Origin: Saccharina japonica
Taxonomy: Eukaryota; Sar; Phaeophyceae; Laminariales; Laminariaceae
NCBI GenBank assembly: GCA_008828725.1
Contig: MEHQ01000638.1
Coordinates: forward strand, 141,579 to 205,578
Direction of reading: 5' to 3'
DNA length: 64,000 nucleotides
In this document: positions 57,980 to 64,000 of the stretch, one piece after another
Layout of the letters: the number at the start of each line of letters is the position of its first letter
Numbering within the stretch: the first letter of the stretch is position 1
Translations under genes and position numbers: made by a program
Notes under the pieces: model-generated
Database searches by the model: none
What the model saw: the letters and a program-made list of their open reading frames with translations, nothing else
Told to the model about the DNA's origin: nothing

Positions 57980-59370
57980 GTGTGAAGGTACGACGCCCAA
58001 TCGTACTCACTCGTACAAATAACAAGTTATAATCGACTTACCCCCACCATCGACTTGTACGTGCCGCCTCTGCGCGCAAGCGAGCAGCGACGTCACCCAG
58101 ATACCGAGCGTGCTCGGCGAGTCGAGAGCATTGTGTCGGCTGCCAAGTTGGTGGGCACGATAAAACCCAGGCTCACAGCAGCAACAAAATCAGCAACCTG
58201 GTGGTATATATCATACAAGGTGCCAGACAAATATTATATCGTCTACAACAACCCCTGACGATCTATCACACCCACCGCATCGCCCCTCCCCGATGCCGTG
58301 GTGAAAGTTCTTCGTTGACGTCCGGGCGAGTGCACGCTTGTTTATGGTTGAGGGTCGGGCGAGCGCTGGCTTGTACGCGACCGCTTCAGTCCGTACGTTA
58401 TGCAGCAGCTCTACCCGTATGCCGGGTAGACGACACAATAGTACGAGTACTGACTGTTGTACTACCAAACATAGCATGCATAAAAAAAAACTATACAAAG
58501 GCTCAAATATGAACCTCAGTTTGAAACCTCTGACCCAGTTCATTCTGGGGCGCAGAATTACCGAGGTGGCCTGGTCAAACCGATGTTCATTTTGTTTGTG
58601 GTCAAACTTCGTTTGTTTGGAGTTCCATAATATGCTGTTTTTTGCGCTTGGTGAGAAGGGTAGTATGTACCTTGTTTGCATACGTCCAGGAGTATTAGTC
58701 AGAACAGCTGAAGGTATGACGTACGCCGATCGCACCCACTCGTACAAAAAAAACGTTGGAATCCAGTTACACCCAACATCGCCCAGCACGTGCCGCCTCC
58801 GCGCGCCGAGCGAGTAGCGTTGGCACCCAGATAACGAGCGTGCTTGGTTAGTTGAAAGCATTGTGTCGGCTCTCTAGTTGGTGGGCATTATATAATACAG
58901 GCTCACAGCAACAGCAAACAGCTGTGCAAGACCTGGTGGTATGTATCATACGAACTGCCAGACAGATCACGTCAATAACAATCCCCTGATAATATATCAC
59001 ATCCACCGCATCGTCCCTCCCAGGTGCCGTAGTGAGAGTTCCTGGCTGACGGCCGGGCGAGTGTGGGTTTGTACGTGACCGCTTCAGTCTGTATATGCAG
59101 AAGCTCTACTGTTGTGCCGGGCGAATGTACAATACGAGTACTGCTGTTTGTTACACAAGAAAGTAAATGTACAAACCTATATAATGGCTTAAATATGAAC
59201 ATCAGATTGTAACTTCTGACCTTGATTGATCTGGGGTGCAGAATGATCGAGGCGACCTTATCGAACTGGTGTTCATATCTATGTTTCGGTGACCACACTG
59301 GTTCGTTTTGAGGTGCATAAGATATGTATTGTTTTGCCCTTGATCAAAAAGGGTCCATTCATGAACCTAT
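57980..59370. repeat. Tandem duplication of a ~0.7-kb unit, two diverged copies
   Basis: Unit 1 starts near 57980 and unit 2 near 58706. Shared in order: cactcgtacaaa, cacgtgccgcct/tacgtgccgcct, cacccagata.cgagcgtgct, agcattgtgtcggct, ggctcacagcaacagca-type, cctggtggtat.tatcatac, caccgcatcg, gaccgcttcagtc, tcaaatatgaac. A minus-strand frame is open in both (58211-58861 and 58972-59298) and keeps similarity at FIFEPLYSF/FIFKPLYRF, but the substitutions do not clearly favour silent sites. No family recognised. Confidence 0.82.
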
Positions 59371-60998
59371 AAAACTAAATTCATAGGAAACGGCCTAACC
59401 GTGGAACTTTTCATATAATTGTGGTTTGAAGGCGAGCACTATATCTCATGCGCACAATAAGCTGGATTATATCGTGCTGTTGGTTATATTACAGACGCTC
59501 TGGAAACAACCCCCCTGTCAAGCTGGTTGGGCTTCACGGCAGACTTCCCTTCGTAACTTTCCAGCAGCAGTAAATGTAATGTACACATTTAACGATGCAC
59601 TGCTGTAGACAAATGAAAACTGTCACCTTCAGTTAACTCGCACACTATTCGCGTGTCGACTAATGAGGCTAAAAAAACACCTATCTATGTTGTGTTGTCC
59701 TGTCGGAGGGAACAAACCGTTAGACTGCTGTTGAAACGTTGCACAATATTTCGGGGGGTGTATTGGCGCTGTCGTCGTTTTTTTCACTCGACGGCAAAAT
59801 TCCACACACACTTCCAAGTAAACGTCAAGGCGTCTGCCAACGACAAAGGGGAAGATACAGCGCTTTGTGTTCACCTTATTTAGGCAACCCACAACCGCCA
59901 CATGTTTTACCTAACTCTGTAATCGCGTTCTCGGGCAAGGGCAACATAAGAGCAACCACACCGTCACGCTTTCCGCCCGGACCAACACCGCCCAGGGGCA
60001 CGCTTCGGACTGCAGCAATACATGTACTGAAGTTTGGAAAACGGTCAAACATAGGCGATCGAAATCGTATACAAGGTCGACGTCCCGGACCCCACAAACA
60101 ATATTGGTTACCCGAGGGACAATTGATAATATTGGAAATTGTGTACTATCTATATCCCCCCTGCACTCGCCTCTTCCCGGTCTCAATTGCGTTCCGTTAG
60201 ATGCCAACTTCTATCCGGCTTACCCGCGAAATTTGCTTCCGAAACGGTAACCGAAACATGGTCGGGGTCGAGCTGGCTCCGAAACCAACCTAGGTCACCA
60301 GGGTAACTTTCATCGGAAATGTCAATGAGCGTACCCCACCTGTTTGCACCCCTCACCATTGAACTCAAACAGTGTCTCTTTGTTTTGGAGCCCGACATGC
60401 CATTCCTCCAAGGCAACCCGGCTTCGCGGCAACATGTCGGTCGAGAGACTCGTTGGGTGGGCAGCAGTTCGAACGATTTCCCTGCTCGAGTTTATTCACG
60501 AACAGCGCAATCCTCCAGCCGTAGTCTTGGACGTTACCGTGTTGAGGTAGGATCCCACCCGGTAGTTTATTTCCAGCGCGATCAATCTCTGGTTCGTGCT
60601 GAAAGACCTACGATGTAGCGAATGATTGAACACCCTCGGAATGGTCCACTTTCCGTATCCGACCTTCGTTACCAACTATGGCGTTGGCGAAAATACTCGG
60701 TGGCCGTACACTTTTCAGGGCGAACCCTCAAATCCTCAGGAACGGAAGCTTAGTTATCGCTGGGAGGGGGTCACATCCTGCCCAGAGGGTACAAAACGAC
60801 GCACGTGCGGTGTGACATCCGGACACCAGCTGCGGAGCCTATCTACCAGTCCTTGCCGGTGCACTCCCGTCCTGTAGGTGGAAGATTGATATGTACACCC
60901 TGTTCACCAATTGCGGCACCGTCACACCCACCGCCCTTTCTCTAAGTGAAACCATTCGCCTGCAGCTCATACAAATTAAGAGAGTCATCCACAATTCG
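59371..60998. other. No supportable gene
   Basis: Several short plus-strand frames (for example MSVERLVGWAAVRTISLLEF near 60434) look protein-like but are each stop-broken within ~60-80 codons. They could be exons of an unrecognised spliced gene. Confidence 0.4.
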
Positions 60999-61658
60999 TC
61001 ATTTACGGATAATATAAGTCACTTTGAAATGCGCTTCCCCAAATGCTTTGCGTGTGAACCAGAAAGGAAACGGCAAACAACTTAGCCTCGCCAACGTCTG
61101 GGGTGCTTGTGATCTGGACCCCAACGTTAACACCCTGTCCAACTCGCCAATGGAGAAGATCCCCGTGCTCCTCGCGTGCCTCGTCTCACCCTTCTCCAGC
61201 CGTGTCCGCCGCAATACTCGAGACGTGTTGTTCGAGACAGCGTCGCTGTCCCGTGCCTTCAGCTCGCAGGCATACAACGCGTTCCAGTCCGGCGGATGTT
61301 GCTGTAACCCCCCCATGTTGCCAACCGCCATGCCGTCTTGGCCTTCAGATCCAACCTTAGACCCCTTCTCCGTGTTTTCTGCTGGCTGCAAGTGGTTTAG
61401 TATATTATCAGGAAACATTGGCGCTCCTGTTGAAAGCGTGAAATAGCTTGTAGAAGGAGTTTTCGCTGAAGCAGAGGCAGATGCCATTTGGTTCAATTTT
61501 TCCCGCAACCAGACCCAGCATCCTAACCCTACCAGCTCGACACCCTTGCACAAACCCGCTAGCCATTGGTTTACGCTCATGGCGGAGGTTCGTGGCTTTC
61601 CTGCCAAGAACGCGTCCATGATACGCAGTGTGCAGGGCGACCGTCGTCGAGTGCACAT
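60999..61658 (-). CDS. Hypothetical protein or exon, 219 aa
   Basis: An open frame from ATG at 61658 to TGA at 60999; the frame stays open upstream to ~61817 without another ATG. The composition is balanced and hydrophilic and unlike the low-complexity frames elsewhere: MDAFLAGKPRTSAMSVNQWL, PPDWNALYACELKARDSD, GIFSIGELDRVLTLGSRSQ. A Ser/Ala run (ASASASAK) lies in the middle. I recognise no domain. The complementary plus strand is also open over part of this region, so strand choice is an inference from composition and from two further minus-strand frames upstream (62059-62427, 63219-63583) that could be earlier exons. The true start is uncertain. Confidence 0.42.
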   Translation of the reverse strand: MCTRRRSPCTLRIMDAFLAGKPRTSAMSVNQWLAGLCKGVELVGLGCWVWLREKLNQMASASASAKTPSTSYFTLSTGAPMFPDNILNHLQPAENTEKGSKVGSEGQDGMAVGNMGGLQQHPPDWNALYACELKARDSDAVSNNTSRVLRRTRLEKGETRHARSTGIFSIGELDRVLTLGSRSQAPQTLARLSCLPFPFWFTRKAFGEAHFKVTYIIRK

Positions 61659-62058
61659 TGACTCCCGGGCACGCAACGCACTTGACACCGAGGGCAGGCA
61701 GCGTCTTCCCGCAACTCGCTTGCCCTCATTGTTTCCGGCGGGTGCTGGTTGGTATCCCTCGAATGCAGCGGGTGCGGACTGCCTCCGGTGAGGGTCCACG
61801 CAAGCAGTGTACGACAAAGAAGAGAGGCAGCCGTCCCCGTACTTGTACGCCCACTACGACTCGCTATATTGCTCGCCTCGCTCTTTTCTCGTCTGACCGT
61901 CCGCTATATGTTGCTCTTGGTGCTCCAACCTATCCTCGCGCGCTACCCGCGTTTTCTTGCGGTATTACTCGGTGTCTAACCTCGCCGTTAAACCGGGCAT
62001 CCCCGGCGTTGACACGATCCGCGCAATGCACCTTTTACAGTCGCACCTCGTTGCTCTT

Positions 62059-62427
62059 CTACAAGACTAGACCCTGCACCCCGAATTCGCCGCGGCTCGC
62101 TTTCCGGTTACCTCTGGAGTTGTCAGAGCAGTGGCACCGTTCGTAGTTCAAATGTAGCCACGGTCGGCTGTGCACCGTGCATCCACGGCCGCCCTCCTCG
62201 CTCGTTGATAATCGAGCCGGCAGGGTACCTGGCTCGCTTGAATTACTTGACAACCGCGCGGGAATAGGAAACAAGTTTGCGTTGCTCATCCCACTGCCGG
62301 ACAGGCGAAAGGCAGGCGTGCGCGGTTTCGATGGCCTAGGCTGAGTGGAACTTTTGTCTTCTGTAGCCAATACATCCTGCGCGGAACCACACTCGAAACC
62401 TGGAGTCAGGTACGCGAGTAACTTCAT
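62059..62427 (-). CDS. Hypothetical protein or exon, 122 aa (weak)
   Basis: Open frame from ATG at 62427 to TAG at 62059, open upstream to ~62480. Ser/Pro-rich with ordinary composition (ECGSAQDVLATEDKSS, RLSGSGMSNANLFPIPARLS). No known domain. It lies between two other minus-strand frames and may be an exon of the same gene, but I could not place acceptor and donor sites that join them. Confidence 0.3.
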   Translation of the reverse strand: MKLLAYLTPGFECGSAQDVLATEDKSSTQPRPSKPRTPAFRLSGSGMSNANLFPIPARLSSNSSEPGTLPARLSTSEEGGRGCTVHSRPWLHLNYERCHCSDNSRGNRKASRGEFGVQGLVL

Positions 62428-63218
62428 GCAATGCGGCGCTACTGTTGCGTACAGCGTGTTTGCCACAAAGGACGACGAGGGGTGACGTTAGTGACGGAAC
62501 ATTCGCGTGCCGTTCTCTCAGAGTGGACAATACGCAGTGGTGCTAGAATTCCCATATCTGTAAATCAGGTTGAACACGTATGCCAAGCGGGCAACTTTAA
62601 GATCGTTCTGGTTGACGTGAGTCCGGTTTTATCGGAGTAACGCCTAACTACACGTATAACCTTTGTTTTCCTCCAATGTGGGAGGGGCGTTGTGTAGCCT
62701 CGTACCTGCGGTTTCGCATGCTCCCGCCCGTCCTTCACTTGATGGTGCGTTGATGCGGGTCATGACAGCGTAAACGTCCGCGCCGCTCCAGGTACTCAAT
62801 AACATAGAGCCTGTATGTAGCCGACACACACAGGAGGGGGGCTAGGAGCGTCACACGCTCCACAATCTTCTTTTGTGGAATACCGCCCTCATTATTGAGG
62901 GGAACATTGAAAACAACGAAAACACGTCGCTAAAGAGGAATGTATGGAGTACGCACGTCTTTCAACCTCACCTGACCCTGACTTCCTGATCCTCAAAAAC
63001 AGGTTAAGCTCGGGCTCGTATACTTTGTGAGGCAGTACGATAAGTTCGAGTGCCGTATCACGAACGTGGCTCGTTGGCACGTGATGGATCGAGGCCTCCC
63101 TGACAGTTGCACGGAACGTTTTTTATGAATACTACTGGTGCTGCTACTTTCTACTGATCATTGAGTCAGTTGCGTATGTCAAGTTGTCGACGGGGTGATG
63201 CATTAACGTTTTACTTAC

Positions 63219-63583
63219 CTCGTCCATGATCGGAGTAAAAACGTAACCCGACACACAACCCCGCGTATCTGCAGGAGCACGTGGTGTAACGCACAGCTAC
63301 TATGCACAAGGTTCGCAGCAGCACAACAAATGATAAGTTTCATCGTGTCGTGCTTAACTATGTCTTCATGGAATAATTCCAAACCTTTTGCATTGGGTTG
63401 TACATTCACTTGACATCGTGCCAAGGTTCTCGTTAGTGAGTTGCTTGAACAGCGTGATATATAATGGGACTCTTTCACAAAGCAATGTATTTCTCTCGGG
63501 CGTGTTCGTTTAGCGGTACGCACGCATGAAACTGGGGCAACGTCTCCCACCGCGTCTATTTGGGAAAGATCGAAACCTCGCAT
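63219..63583 (-). CDS. Probable coding exon ending at a consensus 5' splice site (weak)
   Basis: Frame from ATG at 63583 (MRGFDLSQIDAVGDVAPVSC...) that runs to ACGAG, immediately followed on the minus strand by GTAAGT, a perfect 5' splice donor. The stop codon that closes the frame lies inside the donor itself, as expected when an exon is read into its intron. No domain recognised; a hydrophobic Cys-rich stretch (LIICCAAANLVHSSC) lies near the end. The intron acceptor was not located with certainty; tgatttacag at minus-strand ~62560-62570 is one candidate. Confidence 0.35.
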
Positions 63584-64000
63584 CAATCTCCATTGGCGAC
63601 ACGATAAACGTTCTTCAGTTGCGTACCTGTTCCGGCCTCTCCTAGCGCCGTGAGCAGTGCCTACTCTAAGGTGCTTTCAAGGTGTATCCGCTGTAAATAT
63701 CTTGGGATTCGACGAATCTGTGTTTGGTTTGGAGCTGTTTGTATCCTATTTTGACTGGAACCACACCTCTGATGCATAACTGAGTGGTCTTCTTCGTCGG
63801 CCCTCGCAGCCCACATGACTTCTCCAAAAAAACGCCCAACACACACAATCATACCTCTCGAAGACCGGCGCCGAGTTGAGACGTGGCACTCGGGACCGAG
63901 TATGCAAGAAATCTCGGCGTAGATGTTGCCAAGCTGACTACGAGGAAGTGAACAGTAGTTTCCAAGTTTACCTGGGACCCATTGAGGATTTCTCGCACCA
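63584..64000. other. No supportable gene
   Basis: Short frames without motifs to the end of the window. Confidence 0.5.

Overview
The window looks like nuclear DNA of a eukaryote, most likely a brown alga (Phaeophyceae) or a close stramenopile relative. Three things point that way. One protein is built only of Cys/His repeats of the EsV-1-7 type (C-x4-C-x16-C-x2-H-x12), a family named from an Ectocarpus virus and expanded in brown algae. A second protein is an array of ankyrin-type repeats with the WARENGCPWD signature common in stramenopile genomes. Gene density is very low in a sea of diverged repeats, which suits a large repeat-rich algal genome. The species cannot be named from this sequence. 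There are no operons, Shine-Dalgarno sites, rRNA or recognisable tRNA genes, and no CRISPR array.

Layout. 1-3150: repeat family A, copy 1, carrying a 1.45-kb extra segment. 4779-5173: repeat E, copy 1, running into an assembly gap (5174-5476) that abuts a 93-bp inverted repeat (to 5883). 7673-8046: 187-bp tandem duplication. 9865-11343: ankyrin-type gene. 11344-19293: no supportable gene, with a purine-rich tract near its end. 19294-21019: a TIR-bounded element filled with 22 small stem-loop units. 21446-22069: weak hypothetical ORF. 23331-30158: complete Ty1/copia retrotransposon on the minus strand (two 312-bp LTRs, polypurine tract, intact 1591-aa Gag-Pol), flanked on both sides by the same older repeat. 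30455-31345: two minisatellites, one with long G-run/C-run hairpins. 34381-35850: EsV-1-7 repeat gene (minus strand). 36200-38440: repeat D copy 1 and a degenerate minisatellite. 42400-44150: repeat A copy 2. 46578-48760: a 2.2-kb foldback-like element with ~0.6-kb inverted arms. 49870-50264: repeat E copy 2 (inverted). 50378-51774: a hAT-type non-autonomous element with perfect 8-bp target duplications, CCCGT arrays and a decayed BED finger. 51880-52550: repeat A copy 3. 54850-59370: repeats related to the foldback arms, repeat D copy 2, and a 0.7-kb tandem duplication. 60999-63583: three minus-strand reading frames that may be exons of one spliced gene.

The two well-supported host-type genes (ankyrin-type and EsV-1-7) are both single-exon repeat proteins and show no sign of acting together. 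Most of the remainder is mobile-element history: one copia retroelement with an intact ORF, at least three DNA-transposon-like inverted-repeat elements, and several dispersed families present two or three times. The most unusual structures are the stem-loop satellite element (19294-21019), the hAT element with GGGAC/CCCGT arrays (50378-51774) and the foldback element (46578-48760).
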